Shown: positions 27,920 through 37,459 of the stretch, piece by piece
Layout of the letters: each line of letters starts with the position of its first letter
How positions within the stretch are numbered: position 1 is the first letter of the stretch
NCBI RefSeq assembly: GCF_007558725.1
Contig: NZ_VLPL01000005.1
Span: 62,001-126,000 of the forward strand
Length of the DNA stretch: 64,000 nt
Direction: 5' to 3'
From: Fluviicola chungangensis
Lineage (GTDB): Bacteria; Bacteroidota; Bacteroidia; Flavobacteriales_D; Crocinitomicaceae
Notes under the pieces: model-generated
What the model was told of the DNA's origin: nothing
The model's database searches: none
The model's input: the letters and a program-made list of their open reading frames with translations, nothing else
Made by a program: the position numbers and the translations under genes

Positions 27920-29269
27920 CTACATCCCCGGCATTCCGCCGCGCATTCCTTTCATTTGTTTCATCATGCCCATCATGTTCTTCGGATTACTCATCATTTT
28001 CATCATCTTCTTGGTATCCTCGAACTGTTTGAGCAATTTATTCACCTCCTGGATGTTTGTCCCTGAACCGTTTGCAATCCGCGTTTTTCGCTGACCATTC
28101 ATCAAAGAAGGATTCGCACGTTCTTTCGGAGTCATGGAATAGATAATTGCTTCAATATGCTTGAATGCGTCATCCTGAATATCGACATCCTTCACAGCTT
28201 TTCCCATTCCAGGAATCATCCCCATCAGATCCTTGACATTTCCCATCTTTTTGATCTGCTGAATTTGCCCAAGGAAATCATTGAAATCAAACTGATCTTT
28301 CTGAATCCGCTTCTGAAGTTTTCGTGCCTCTTCTTCGTTAAATTGTTCCTGGGCGCGCTCCACTAATGAAACCACATCCCCCATTCCCAAAATACGGTCA
28401 GCCATCCGTTTCGGATAGAATACATCCAGGGCATCCATCTTCTCACCTGTACCAACAAACTTGATCGGTTTATCGACAACCGTTTTGATGGATAATGCTG
28501 CTCCACCCCGGGTATCTCCATCCAATTTGGTTAATACAACCCCATCAAAATTGATACGATCATTAAATGCTTTTGCAGTATTCACGGCATCCTGTCCGGT
28601 CATGGAATCCACTACAAATAAAGTCTCCGTCGGTTTGATTGCGTCCTTAACTCGTGCAATCTCATCCATCATCGCTTCATCGATCGCCAAACGACCTGCC
28701 GTATCGACGATCACCACATTAAAACCTTTGCTTCTGGCGTGGTTGATTGCTTCCGAAGCAATTTTAACCGGATCTTTTTCTTCTTTATTGGAGTAAACCT
28801 CAATTCCAAGCTGTTCTCCTAAAACATGTAACTGGTCTATTGCCGCAGGGCGATATACGTCACAGGCAACCAACAACGGTTTTTTATTCTTCTTTGTTTT
28901 CAGGTAATTCGCTAATTTCCCGGAGAAAGTGGTCTTACCTGAACCTTGAAGTCCGGACATCAATACAATTCCCGGAGTTCCCTGGATCTGGATCTCGCTT
29001 TCGTTACCACCCATTAATTCTACCAACTCTTCGTGGCAGATCTTAATCATCAACTGGCTTGGAGAAATAGCGTTCAACACATTTGCACCCATCGCCTTGT
29101 CTTTCACGCGAACCGTGAAATCTTTGGCGGTTTTAAAGTTCACATCGGCATCAAGCAAAGCCCTGCGAACTTCTTTCAATGTTTCCGCAACGTTAATTTC
29201 AGTAATTTGTCCTTGTCCTTTTAAAACTTTAAAGGCGCGTTCAAACTTATCAGTAAGATTATCAAACAT
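27920..29269 (-). CDS. ffh: Signal recognition particle protein Ffh
   Basis: A 449-residue SRP GTPase when started at MFDNLTDKFERAF (29269). The frame is open 27 codons further upstream, but that extension covers a promoter-like TATCTTTG and is not family-like. The N domain (1-85) is followed by the G domain (90-295), with P-loop GLQGSGKTTFSGKLA, DTAGR and TKLDGD. A Met-rich M domain (320-449) ends MMKQMKGMRGGMPGM. It binds 4.5S RNA and signal sequences and delivers ribosomes to FtsY and the Sec translocon. It is a universally conserved housekeeping gene, here apparently monocistronic. Confidence 0.97.
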   Translation of the reverse strand: MFDNLTDKFERAFKVLKGQGQITEINVAETLKEVRRALLDADVNFKTAKDFTVRVKDKAMGANVLNAISPSQLMIKICHEELVELMGGNESEIQIQGTPGIVLMSGLQGSGKTTFSGKLANYLKTKKNKKPLLVACDVYRPAAIDQLHVLGEQLGIEVYSNKEEKDPVKIASEAINHARSKGFNVVIVDTAGRLAIDEAMMDEIARVKDAIKPTETLFVVDSMTGQDAVNTAKAFNDRINFDGVVLTKLDGDTRGGAALSIKTVVDKPIKFVGTGEKMDALDVFYPKRMADRILGMGDVVSLVERAQEQFNEEEARKLQKRIQKDQFDFNDFLGQIQQIKKMGNVKDLMGMIPGMGKAVKDVDIQDDAFKHIEAIIYSMTPKERANPSLMNGQRKTRIANGSGTNIQEVNKLLKQFEDTKKMMKMMSNPKNMMGMMKQMKGMRGGMPGM

Positions 29270-29295
29270 GCTATTGAGCGATTTTTTTTCGATTA

Positions 29296-29303
29296 CAAAG
29301 ATA
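29296..29303 (-). promoter_or_regulatory. Promoter -7 element for ffh
   Basis: On the leftward strand the bases read TATCTTTG, an exact match to the Bacteroidota -7 consensus TAnnTTTG, 26 bases before the ATG at 29269. The -33 element is not clear. Its position supports the shorter ffh start. Confidence 0.6.
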
Positions 29304-29409
29304 CGACTAATTGAAAACGGATAATTGAAATTTGAAAAGGAATTGCACAATTTATCAAAAGATGCCTTTCATTCGAAAACTTTTCAGTCATTCATCTTCA
29401 TTTTTACAT

Positions 29410-30507
29410 TCAAAACCTAACTAAAGCACTGTAGCCCGTCAATCCCAAAGACTGAGTCATGACTCCCCCGATAAAGGTTGAATCATTCACAAAGGAGAGA
29501 CTTCCTGCCAATCGATAGCTGTTGACACATTGCGGATGATTTTTCAAATTCATGTAGGTCAAACGCTTTTTATTACCGCCATTGGCATCCATGATCCACC
29601 AATCGGCTCCCTGGAGTTGTCCGGGAAAAATATCACAGTATGCCCCGGTCATGTATACAATCTGTTGTCCGTTTGGTGTATAGGTTGGAGCTTGAGAAAA
29701 ACTTTCTTCCGTCAGCTTGCTTGTGTTTCCACTTGCAAGGTCAATCCGGTAAATAGGGGTTGCAACTAAATTATGTGATTCAAAAGTGCTGTAAATAAGG
29801 ATATCCGTTTTGGATGGACTAATGCTTTCCACCTCGCCTCCTGCGAGCTCATTTCCAGGTTGATATGTTCGGACATTGGAAAACACAGGCCCCTGGTTCC
29901 AGCTTACGTCTGCCACTTTGAACACATACGCTCCGGCAGCTAAATTCAAATCCAGGAAAACCGGTGCCTGAATACGTTCTGTCCATGCAAACATAGTCCC
30001 GTCGTTTGAAATCGCTCCATGAATAATTCCATGATTGTAATCGTTGGGAAAATTAGTCATTTGCCATGCCTGACTTCCATCGCGCTTGATGATCCACAAA
30101 TCCGTGTAAGCCCCGTAACCGGGTATTGCATCATCCGGAATACGTGTGTGGTCAGACTCCGTAGCGTAATCAGTTTTTTCAATATAGCAGTATAAATATT
30201 GTCCCGTCGGATCCCATTCTTCAGCCCACTGATGCCGGTTCGAAGCCCAGCCCGGATAGGTTAACTGAACCTCTCCGGTTCCATCGTAATTTGAAATGTA
30301 AATTTTGTACGTACCATCCGCATCGGGTTTATTGTACGCAACACTGTTCGTTGCCTGGTTGTAAATAACACCCATTGCATTATCCTTATACACTTCCATA
30401 GAGGCGTAATCCGTTCCGCTGTTATTCGGATCAACAGGTTTCTTTTTGCAGGCTCCCAGGATAAGACTTACACAGAATAGCACGGGAAAAATTGTAGTAG
30501 CTTTCAT
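29410..30507 (-). CDS. TolB-like propeller lipoprotein
   Basis: A 365-residue lipoprotein (MKATTIFPVLFCVSLILGAC with lipobox LGAC, then KKK). TolB/PD40-type blades follow: YKIYISNYDGTGEVQLTYPG, DLWIIKRDGSQAWQMTNFP, AISNDGTMFAWTERI, PTYTPNGQQIVYMTG and WWIMDANGGNKKRLTY. It belongs to the same fold as TolB but lacks the TolB N-domain. Partner and function are unknown. It is not coupled to ffh, which starts 140 bases away. Confidence 0.75.
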   Translation of the reverse strand: MKATTIFPVLFCVSLILGACKKKPVDPNNSGTDYASMEVYKDNAMGVIYNQATNSVAYNKPDADGTYKIYISNYDGTGEVQLTYPGWASNRHQWAEEWDPTGQYLYCYIEKTDYATESDHTRIPDDAIPGYGAYTDLWIIKRDGSQAWQMTNFPNDYNHGIIHGAISNDGTMFAWTERIQAPVFLDLNLAAGAYVFKVADVSWNQGPVFSNVRTYQPGNELAGGEVESISPSKTDILIYSTFESHNLVATPIYRIDLASGNTSKLTEESFSQAPTYTPNGQQIVYMTGAYCDIFPGQLQGADWWIMDANGGNKKRLTYMNLKNHPQCVNSYRLAGSLSFVNDSTFIGGVMTQSLGLTGYSALVRF

Positions 30508-30640
30508 TTTAACGGATTATGAATACCAATTTACGAATTATGAACTGAATATCTTTACACCGGTAAGACAAGCAAAGATATTATAAAGTTACAGCTGAAC
30601 CCAAAAAATCAGATTTTAACCCCATTTGTAAGCAAGTTTA

Positions 30641-32752
30641 CTAACTTGCTAAACCGGTCGTTTTAAGTCCCAGTTTAGAATTCTTTCTGCTATAAAGGAA
30701 ATAAATCACCAACCCTACGCACAGCCAAATGACAAATGCAATCCAGTTTCGTAACTCGATCTGGCTCATCATATACAAACAGGAAAGCAAGCCTAATAGT
30801 GGAATCAAAGAAAGATTTTTCCGGATGGTTACAATCGTAATAAACACAGTAAACAAGATGAATATCCAGGTAGGAATTTTATGCGCGAAGTGCGAAAATC
30901 CGCTGTTATACAATCTCTTCCCCGAAACATTAATGGTTTTCAAGGCTGATTCAATCGAAATTTCGGGTCCTTGTCCGAAATAGTTATACAGGTTCGAATC
31001 CATTAATTTAAACCCTTTTTCATCGTAACCTTCCAGGAAATTCACCAGGCGATCTTTTGTTTTTTGGTCTAATTCCGCAACTATTTTCGCCTTGGATGTA
31101 CTTTTTATTCCTTTTAGAGAAGTTTCCAAATCTATCTTAGGTGCCTGTTCGAAATAAGCCAATAAATCAGAGCCGACGCGCGATAATCCTGTCTGGTCTA
31201 TGGAAACAATATTTTCCTTCAGTTTAGCCGATTCAGCTTCCGATAAGTCCACGATCAAGTCCTTGGTTTCTTTCAATTCCGATTGATTGATAAGGAATCC
31301 CATCAGTTCGCTTTTGTATTGTACAAAACCAAAAACAATTCCTCCGACAACCAGGAAAGGCAGTACGTACTTCCCATTAATATATGGTGTTCTGAATTTA
31401 CCTCTCGGAATGTCGGTTTTATTCTGAAGAATTAAAACTCCTCCACAAACCAAAACAAAAGCAAATAAGGTACCGATACTGCATAAATCTGTCACCATTG
31501 TCAGGTTCATGAACAATGCCGGAACAGCCACCACAAAACCAACAACAACTGTTGCAAAGGAAGGGGTTTTATATTTTGGATGCACCTTTGAAAATTTCTT
31601 TGGTAACAGTCCGTCCCTGCTCATCGACATCCAAATACGCGGTTGTCCCATCTGGAAAACCAATAGAACCGAAGCCATAGCTATAACCGCTGATACAGCA
31701 ATGATTCCTGACATCCATTTCAGATCAATCTCCCGGAAAACAAAAGCCAGAGGATCTCCTACTGCCAACACTTTGTAATTTACCAACCCCGTAAGAATCA
31801 ATGAAATAATCACATATAAAATGGTACAAATAATAATTGCCCACATCATTCCGCGAGGAAGATCGCGTTGTGGATTTTCGCATTCTTCAGCCGTTGTGGA
31901 AATCGCATCAAAACCAATATAGGCAAAGAAAACAGCCGAAACTCCTTTTAGAATACCGGAAACGCCATTTGGTGCAAAAGGACTCCAATTTTCCGTATCG
32001 ACATAAAAAATACCGACCGCAATCACCAGCAAAATGATCGCCAATTTAATGACAACCATGAGGTTACTGGCATTCCTGCTTTCTTTCATTCCACGATATA
32101 CCAGCCAAGTTATCAATACAATAATGAATAAAGCCGGCAGATCGAAAATCAGGTGGAAGCCGAAAATGGTCGGTGAACTTGTCCAAGCAGTATGAGCAGC
32201 TTGCAATCCAGTATCCAGGTTCTCAAAGGTTTTTCCTCCCTGCATCAGGGCCAATGCTTCATTGTAACCATTGTGTGCCGTCAGGTAATCGGTTTGTATC
32301 CATTGGGGAAGGTGGATATTTATTCCTTCCAGCATTCCTGTGAAATAATCGCTCCAACTGATTGCAACGGTGATATTTCCAATGGCATATTCCATGATAA
32401 GCGCCCAACCAATGATCCAGGCAATGATCTCTCCGAATGCAACATACGAATAGGTATATGCAGATCCCGCAACAGGAACCATGGATGCAAACTCGGCATA
32501 AGCAAAAGCGGCAAAACCACAGGCAATGGCCGTAAAAATAAATAAGAAAATAACTGCCGGACCACCATTTGAACTGGCTTCTCCGATCGTTGAGAAGATT
32601 CCGGCACCAATAATCGCTGCAATACCGAAAGCAGCCAAATCCCTTACTTTTAAATGTTTTCCAAGTGACTCATGACCGTCTGATTGACCTTGTTGGGTAG
32701 ACGCCAGGATATCCTGTACAGTTTTTTTTCGGAAGAGAGAGTTTTGTTTCAT
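30641..32752 (-). CDS. APC-superfamily amino acid permease with a duplicated soluble insert
   Basis: A 703-residue transporter. The start is set at MKQNSLFRKKTV (32752), because the ATG seven codons upstream adds only a short odd tail. Helices 1-12 are in residues 40-480, with the APC signature AAFGIAAIIGAGIFSTIGEA, then FAAFAYAEFASMVPVAGSAY and FFAYIGFDAISTTAEE. It resembles the cationic amino acid transporter (YfnA/CAT) branch, usually 460-600 residues. Residues 485-620 are a hydrophilic insert made of two similar 57-residue units before the last helices. The substrate is unknown. Confidence 0.88.
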   Translation of the reverse strand: MKQNSLFRKKTVQDILASTQQGQSDGHESLGKHLKVRDLAAFGIAAIIGAGIFSTIGEASSNGGPAVIFLFIFTAIACGFAAFAYAEFASMVPVAGSAYTYSYVAFGEIIAWIIGWALIMEYAIGNITVAISWSDYFTGMLEGINIHLPQWIQTDYLTAHNGYNEALALMQGGKTFENLDTGLQAAHTAWTSSPTIFGFHLIFDLPALFIIVLITWLVYRGMKESRNASNLMVVIKLAIILLVIAVGIFYVDTENWSPFAPNGVSGILKGVSAVFFAYIGFDAISTTAEECENPQRDLPRGMMWAIIICTILYVIISLILTGLVNYKVLAVGDPLAFVFREIDLKWMSGIIAVSAVIAMASVLLVFQMGQPRIWMSMSRDGLLPKKFSKVHPKYKTPSFATVVVGFVVAVPALFMNLTMVTDLCSIGTLFAFVLVCGGVLILQNKTDIPRGKFRTPYINGKYVLPFLVVGGIVFGFVQYKSELMGFLINQSELKETKDLIVDLSEAESAKLKENIVSIDQTGLSRVGSDLLAYFEQAPKIDLETSLKGIKSTSKAKIVAELDQKTKDRLVNFLEGYDEKGFKLMDSNLYNYFGQGPEISIESALKTINVSGKRLYNSGFSHFAHKIPTWIFILFTVFITIVTIRKNLSLIPLLGLLSCLYMMSQIELRNWIAFVIWLCVGLVIYFLYSRKNSKLGLKTTGLAS

Positions 32753-33011
32753 AGTATTTCGCAAGGGAAGCAAAAATAAGAAGAAAAAGCATAGCTTTTG
32801 AAGGCAGAAGATTGCTTTTCCGTTAATGCGTCAGGGGAAGATGAAATTTGATAACCGGTAAGTAACCGTGTAACCATTGTTTTATTTACAGACACATTTG
32901 CAGCTTTCAAACAGGTCTTTTTCGCACCCAAATCGGATATTTCTTTGACCCGAAACTCCAATATGTTCACGGATTCATTACTTTTACAGCCAGTTACCTA
33001 AAAAACCGGTT

Positions 33012-35213
33012 ATGTTAAAACAAACATTCATTCTAACCTGCCTTTTATCAATCACTGTTTCAAGCGGATCATTAGCTCAGAATAAAACAGATTTCGATCA
33101 TTACCAAACACTGCTTTCACACGGTAGCATTCCGGAAGATTTCAGCCTTTCTACTTATCAAAAGGTTGATCGCGATATAAAAATCGACCGTCCGGAACTG
33201 TTGGTTTCTTTGAGAAAGAAATTTTACACCGGGATCCATTCCGCTATCGATGAAATCCTTCATTCGGAAGCATGTGCCTTCGGAGATCCTATTTCACTAT
33301 ATGTCAAGGACATTGCAAAAAACTTGTTGAAGGGCGACCGGGAAACGTTTAATGAATTGCGTTTTTATACCTTAAAATCGAATGAGACCAATGCATTTTC
33401 TACCGATCAGGGAATTATTTTCGTTACAACAGGTTTAATTTCCCAGGTAAGCTCTGAAGCTCAGATTGCCTATGTTTTGGCACACGAAATTGCACACTAC
33501 AAGCGCAAACATGTTTTGGAGCGTTTCAAGCAAAAGACCATACTAAAAAACGCTAATTATTATGAATTAAGCACTTACAGTAAGGAACGGGAACTGGAAG
33601 CAGATGCGGATGCCATTGAATTGTATAAAAAAGCCGGATATGACGAAGCATTGATCGAACCTACATTCGATGTATTGATGTACTCTTATCTTCCCTTTGA
33701 TGAAGTAAGGATTCCGGAGAACTTTTTTAATTCAACCGATTTTTACGTACCGGATTTTAAATTTCCAAAAGAACCGTTTGCAATAACCGCTGAAGAAAAT
33801 TACAACGACAGCAAAAGCTCACACCCGAACATTTCGAAGCGAAAAAAACAAGTACTGGAAATTCTTGAAAAAGGAAACGGCTGGACAGGTGTTCCGAATC
33901 TCTTGGGAACAGAACGTTTCAATGAAATCAGAACAATCGCCCGATTTGAATCTGTGAGAAACAGCATCCTGGCTCTGAATCTGACCAATGCCCTCTACTC
34001 TATTTTCGTTCTGGAAAAAGAGTTTCCACAGTCACACTACCTGACCAATATGAAGGCAAAAACCTGGCTGGCATTAGCACAGACAAAATCTGCAATGGTA
34101 TCCAAACCATTCGAATCAAAAATCCACAAAGAAGGCGAAATAGCAGTGCTTCACGCCATGTTGAAAAAAATGGATAAACTGGAACTTTCTTCCATTGCAC
34201 TCAGACAAATCTATGACCTGCGTGCTGCCAATGCTTCAGATCCGGAAATCCAGGCAATCTATGACCGAATGGTTGAAACGGCAGCAAATACAAAGCAATT
34301 TTCGCTGGAATCCTTCTCAAAATACGATTATCATCAGGCCATTCAGCGAAACAAGGCTTACAACGATTCAATCGCTAAAATTCCGGTTGACAGTTTAAAG
34401 GCAGAGACTGCGAAATCGACCGAATCCAAATATGACAAGATCAAGAAAAAGCGGTCTGTAGACGGAAATATCGATGCGCAGGTCTTTGACTCAACTGCAT
34501 ACTATTTGTACGGAATGAATGATATCATGTCTGACAGCAGTTTCGTGAAAGCATTTAAAGCAGCTCACAACAATTCGGTTGCACTGACAGACAGCAAGGA
34601 AAACAAATCAAAATTAATTCCTGCAATTCCCGATCTGAAAAGTAAATCCATAGCCCTGGTGGAACCAGATGTGGAAATCATGGAGTCATCAAAGAAAACC
34701 GTCAAATTGTCGGAATCCATTAAAGCCAATTCAACCGAGCTGATTTTAGAGGAAGCATCAAATAACGGCTACAACCTCAATACCGATAATGCGCCAAGCT
34801 ATCTGACTATCGAAGGAATCAATGCATTCATGTATCTTAAATCCGCATTGAGACAAAACGACGGTTATTCCAAAGTGAACTTCTTCCCGGTCGATTATTC
34901 CGAATTGCAAAACATGTCGAAAAAATACAATTCCGATGTGATTATGATCCCAACTATTTTCTATGTTGACAACAAGAAAAGTGCACCGATGGAAATAGCA
35001 AAACCGGTCATTGCAACCTGGTATGTGCCACCGATGGCTTTGATTCTTTTAACCGGAAAATTATTGGATGCCCAGAAAACACTCATCAATTTTATCGGAG
35101 TGGATTTGAAAAATGGTCATGCCGATTATTCGAATGTTTATATGATCAGTGGAAGACCAAGTAAAGTGGTCTTAGGATCCAAAATGTATGAAATTTTCAA
35201 ATCAACTAACTAA
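33012..35213 (+). CDS. Secreted M48 family metalloprotease
   Basis: A 733-residue protein with a signal peptide (to GSLAQ, residue 23). The zinc motif H158-E-I-A-H162 lies in VLAHEIAHYKRKH. The third ligand is probably E194 in E194-L-E-A-D198, the M48 ExxxD signature. The peptidase domain covers about 60-215. Residues 300-730 are a long extension with helical repeats and a C-terminal alpha/beta part (LTIEGINAFMYLKSAL, SDVIMIPTIFYVD) without a family I recognise. BepA-type periplasmic M48 peptidases also carry a helical extension and act in outer-membrane protein quality control; that role is an inference. It is six bases upstream of a barrel protein gene and probably co-transcribed. Confidence 0.85.
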   Translation: MLKQTFILTCLLSITVSSGSLAQNKTDFDHYQTLLSHGSIPEDFSLSTYQKVDRDIKIDRPELLVSLRKKFYTGIHSAIDEILHSEACAFGDPISLYVKDIAKNLLKGDRETFNELRFYTLKSNETNAFSTDQGIIFVTTGLISQVSSEAQIAYVLAHEIAHYKRKHVLERFKQKTILKNANYYELSTYSKERELEADADAIELYKKAGYDEALIEPTFDVLMYSYLPFDEVRIPENFFNSTDFYVPDFKFPKEPFAITAEENYNDSKSSHPNISKRKKQVLEILEKGNGWTGVPNLLGTERFNEIRTIARFESVRNSILALNLTNALYSIFVLEKEFPQSHYLTNMKAKTWLALAQTKSAMVSKPFESKIHKEGEIAVLHAMLKKMDKLELSSIALRQIYDLRAANASDPEIQAIYDRMVETAANTKQFSLESFSKYDYHQAIQRNKAYNDSIAKIPVDSLKAETAKSTESKYDKIKKKRSVDGNIDAQVFDSTAYYLYGMNDIMSDSSFVKAFKAAHNNSVALTDSKENKSKLIPAIPDLKSKSIALVEPDVEIMESSKKTVKLSESIKANSTELILEEASNNGYNLNTDNAPSYLTIEGINAFMYLKSALRQNDGYSKVNFFPVDYSELQNMSKKYNSDVIMIPTIFYVDNKKSAPMEIAKPVIATWYVPPMALILLTGKLLDAQKTLINFIGVDLKNGHADYSNVYMISGRPSKVVLGSKMYEIFKSTN

Positions 35214-35219
35214 GATCAC

Positions 35220-36110
35220 ATGTCAAGAATAATAGTCCTTTTCATCGCAGTATCTTTCATAAGTACTGTCAATTCGTTTGCTCAAACCGGTAAAAAAACT
35301 GATGTTTCCGCGAAGAAAAACCAAACTACCGGTTTCTACGGGAAACGTTTTACGCTCCAATTGGGCGCCGGGATCAACCACAACACGATTTTAAAATTGG
35401 GAAGCTACCAGGAAAGAAAGCTTAGAACAAACGCCTATTACAGCAACTATCGCAATCAGATCAAAGGGGATCAGTTCAATTATAATTTCTACGGAAGTTT
35501 GGGAATCGTTTTGAAAGAACGCACCGCTTTGTCGTTGGATTTCAACTACTATATGGGGAATAGCTTCCTGCAAAATATCGGTCGGAAAAACCTCTATGAT
35601 GAATTTGGTTACCTGTATGCAACGGTCGGAGGATACGATGCCCGCGTGAAATACAATACCATCCGCATTATGCCACGGATCGAGATCGGATCACGAGGTT
35701 CCAATATGCCGACAGGATTAGTAAACATCCTCGGTTTGGGAGTAGAACTTTCCAAATTGAAATCGGGAAACTACAAAGCTATTACAGCTTATGAGTCACT
35801 CAGTTATTACAACTACGAGTCCGATTCGGTTTCAATCAGCAACCAAAACTTAAAATTTGTCGATGAATTTGCAATCAACCTGACGTTGATGTACGGTTTG
35901 GAATACCGAGTGGCTATTTCCAAAAATATTGCCTGGAATTTTGGCGGGTATGCCCACATCAATATTCCGGTTCAGGCTGCAATTTCGGATTTCTTCGGTA
36001 CATTTGATTTCAGCGGTTCAAACAACGATGAAGAACAAAAAATCCAATTGTCCAAATACCGTTTTCAAAACCTATTCAGTGTGCGGACCGGTTTGGTAAT
36101 CATGTTGTAG
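35220..36110 (+). CDS. Outer-membrane beta-barrel protein, unknown
   Basis: A 296-residue protein with a signal peptide (to NSFAQ, residue 21). A barrel-like sequence follows: FTLQLGAGINHNTILKLG, FNYNFYGSLGIVLKERTALS, IRIMPRIEIGSRG, and ending VRTGLVIML. It starts six bases after the M48 protease stop. The pair may work together at the outer membrane. The family is not recognised. Confidence 0.65.
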   Translation: MSRIIVLFIAVSFISTVNSFAQTGKKTDVSAKKNQTTGFYGKRFTLQLGAGINHNTILKLGSYQERKLRTNAYYSNYRNQIKGDQFNYNFYGSLGIVLKERTALSLDFNYYMGNSFLQNIGRKNLYDEFGYLYATVGGYDARVKYNTIRIMPRIEIGSRGSNMPTGLVNILGLGVELSKLKSGNYKAITAYESLSYYNYESDSVSISNQNLKFVDEFAINLTLMYGLEYRVAISKNIAWNFGGYAHINIPVQAAISDFFGTFDFSGSNNDEEQKIQLSKYRFQNLFSVRTGLVIML

Positions 36111-36187
36111 AAAAATTAATTTTCCAACCTTTTTGTTAAATAAGTATTCATTAGGTAAACAAACGTTACCATTCAAATAAAAATCGA

Positions 36188-36217
36188 TTTGGTAAATCGT
36201 GTAAAATTGTAATTTTA
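36188..36217 (+). promoter_or_regulatory. Promoter of the small T9SS cargo gene
   Basis: TTTG (36188-36191) and TAATTTTA (36210-36217) are separated by 18 bases. This fits the Bacteroidota -33 TTTG / -7 TAnnTTTG arrangement, with one mismatch at the last base. The ATG follows 14 bases later. Confidence 0.5.
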
Positions 36218-36231
36218 GAAAAAAATAAACT

Positions 36232-37260
36232 ATGAAATTAAATTTACTCTTAGCTACTAGCTTAATTACAGGAGCTGCTTTCGGTCAGTTCACTCAATCA
36301 AACGAACCGGTAATGGGGTCAACCATGACTATGTTTCTTTTAGACTCCAATGCAGTAGATTATGCTGCCGTTACGGGAACAGGCGTTACTTGGGATTATA
36401 GCACAACTCCCGGTATCACAGGTGAAACTAAAGATGTTACCGTAGCACTTCCTTCAGCAACTACAAATGGAAGTGATTACACAAGTTCCACATGGGCAAT
36501 TGATATCGCGGGTTTCATGACTTCTTATTATACATCCAGTGCCAGTTCACGTATTTCTCAAGGATATGCTTTTGATGGTGGAAACGGTGCAGGTACAGTG
36601 AGAGTTGTTTTCGACGGTGGAGCTGACGATGCTTTAATCATGAACTACCCATACGACGTAACCAACTCTCTTACTGATGCATTTGCAGGAAATGCTATCA
36701 CAGATAATTTCGGAACATTGGCAACATCGGGAGGAATTACTACGATCGTTGACGGACAAGGGACTTTGAAATTAAATGCAGCTACCACTTTATCGAACGT
36801 AACACGTTTTAAATTAAGTGACCAGGCAACTGCAGTTATTCCGATCCCGGGGTTAGGAAACGTGATCATGGAAAGAACACAGTATGAGTACTATACTATG
36901 ACAAACCCTTACCTTCCTGTTTTGGTTCACTCCACTTTGGTAATTACATTAGCTGGCACACCAACTACACAGCATATTGTTATGAGCAGTGTTGCTCCGG
37001 ATGAATACCTGGCAGTTTCCGAAAACAACAAAGCAACATTCGGTTTATACCCGAACCCTGCTAACGAATCAGTAGTGATTTCAGGTTTGGCTGGAAACGA
37101 AACCATTGCGATCGTTGATATGGCAGGAAGAACAGTTTTGACTACTCAAAACAACGGAACTTCTCAGACATTGAATGTAGCTGATTTCCAGGCTGGAATC
37201 TACAACGTGGTTGTTACTGCTAACGGAATCAAATCAACAAAAAAATTGACTATCAACTAA
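36232..37260 (+). CDS. Small secreted protein with T9SS type A sorting domain
   Basis: A 342-residue protein. It has a signal peptide (to AAFGQ, residue 19), a Ser/Thr/Gly-rich beta-sandwich-like body (20-265) and a type A sorting domain (270-342; FGLYPNPANESVVISGL, VDMAGRTVLTT, FQAGIYNVVVTANG, STKKLTIN). The body has no catalytic motif that I recognise. Its own promoter and terminator flank it, so it is monocistronic. It is likely released or attached to the cell surface through the T9SS. Confidence 0.85.
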   Translation: MKLNLLLATSLITGAAFGQFTQSNEPVMGSTMTMFLLDSNAVDYAAVTGTGVTWDYSTTPGITGETKDVTVALPSATTNGSDYTSSTWAIDIAGFMTSYYTSSASSRISQGYAFDGGNGAGTVRVVFDGGADDALIMNYPYDVTNSLTDAFAGNAITDNFGTLATSGGITTIVDGQGTLKLNAATTLSNVTRFKLSDQATAVIPIPGLGNVIMERTQYEYYTMTNPYLPVLVHSTLVITLAGTPTTQHIVMSSVAPDEYLAVSENNKATFGLYPNPANESVVISGLAGNETIAIVDMAGRTVLTTQNNGTSQTLNVADFQAGIYNVVVTANGIKSTKKLTIN

Positions 37261-37280
37261 GAAATAGTCTTCAAATACTT

Positions 37281-37312
37281 TAAAAGCCTCGACGTTTCTC
37301 GTCGGGGCTTTT
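37281..37312 (+). terminator. Intrinsic terminator after the small T9SS cargo gene
   Basis: AAAAGCCTCGACG and CGTCGGGGCTTTT pair (one G-T pair) around TTTCT, followed by ATTTT. It lies about 20 bases after the stop. Confidence 0.8.
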
Positions 37313-37459
37313 ATTTTGGAGGCAACTTTCGTTTTCTTTTTTGCGTTTAATTGTATAAATTAGCTCTCAATAACTTGAGAGACAAGTACTATTACTGCAA
37401 TTGAGGTATTTGAGGTTTGAAATTTATTTCCATCCTTTGTATCGGCTACAAAACTACGA

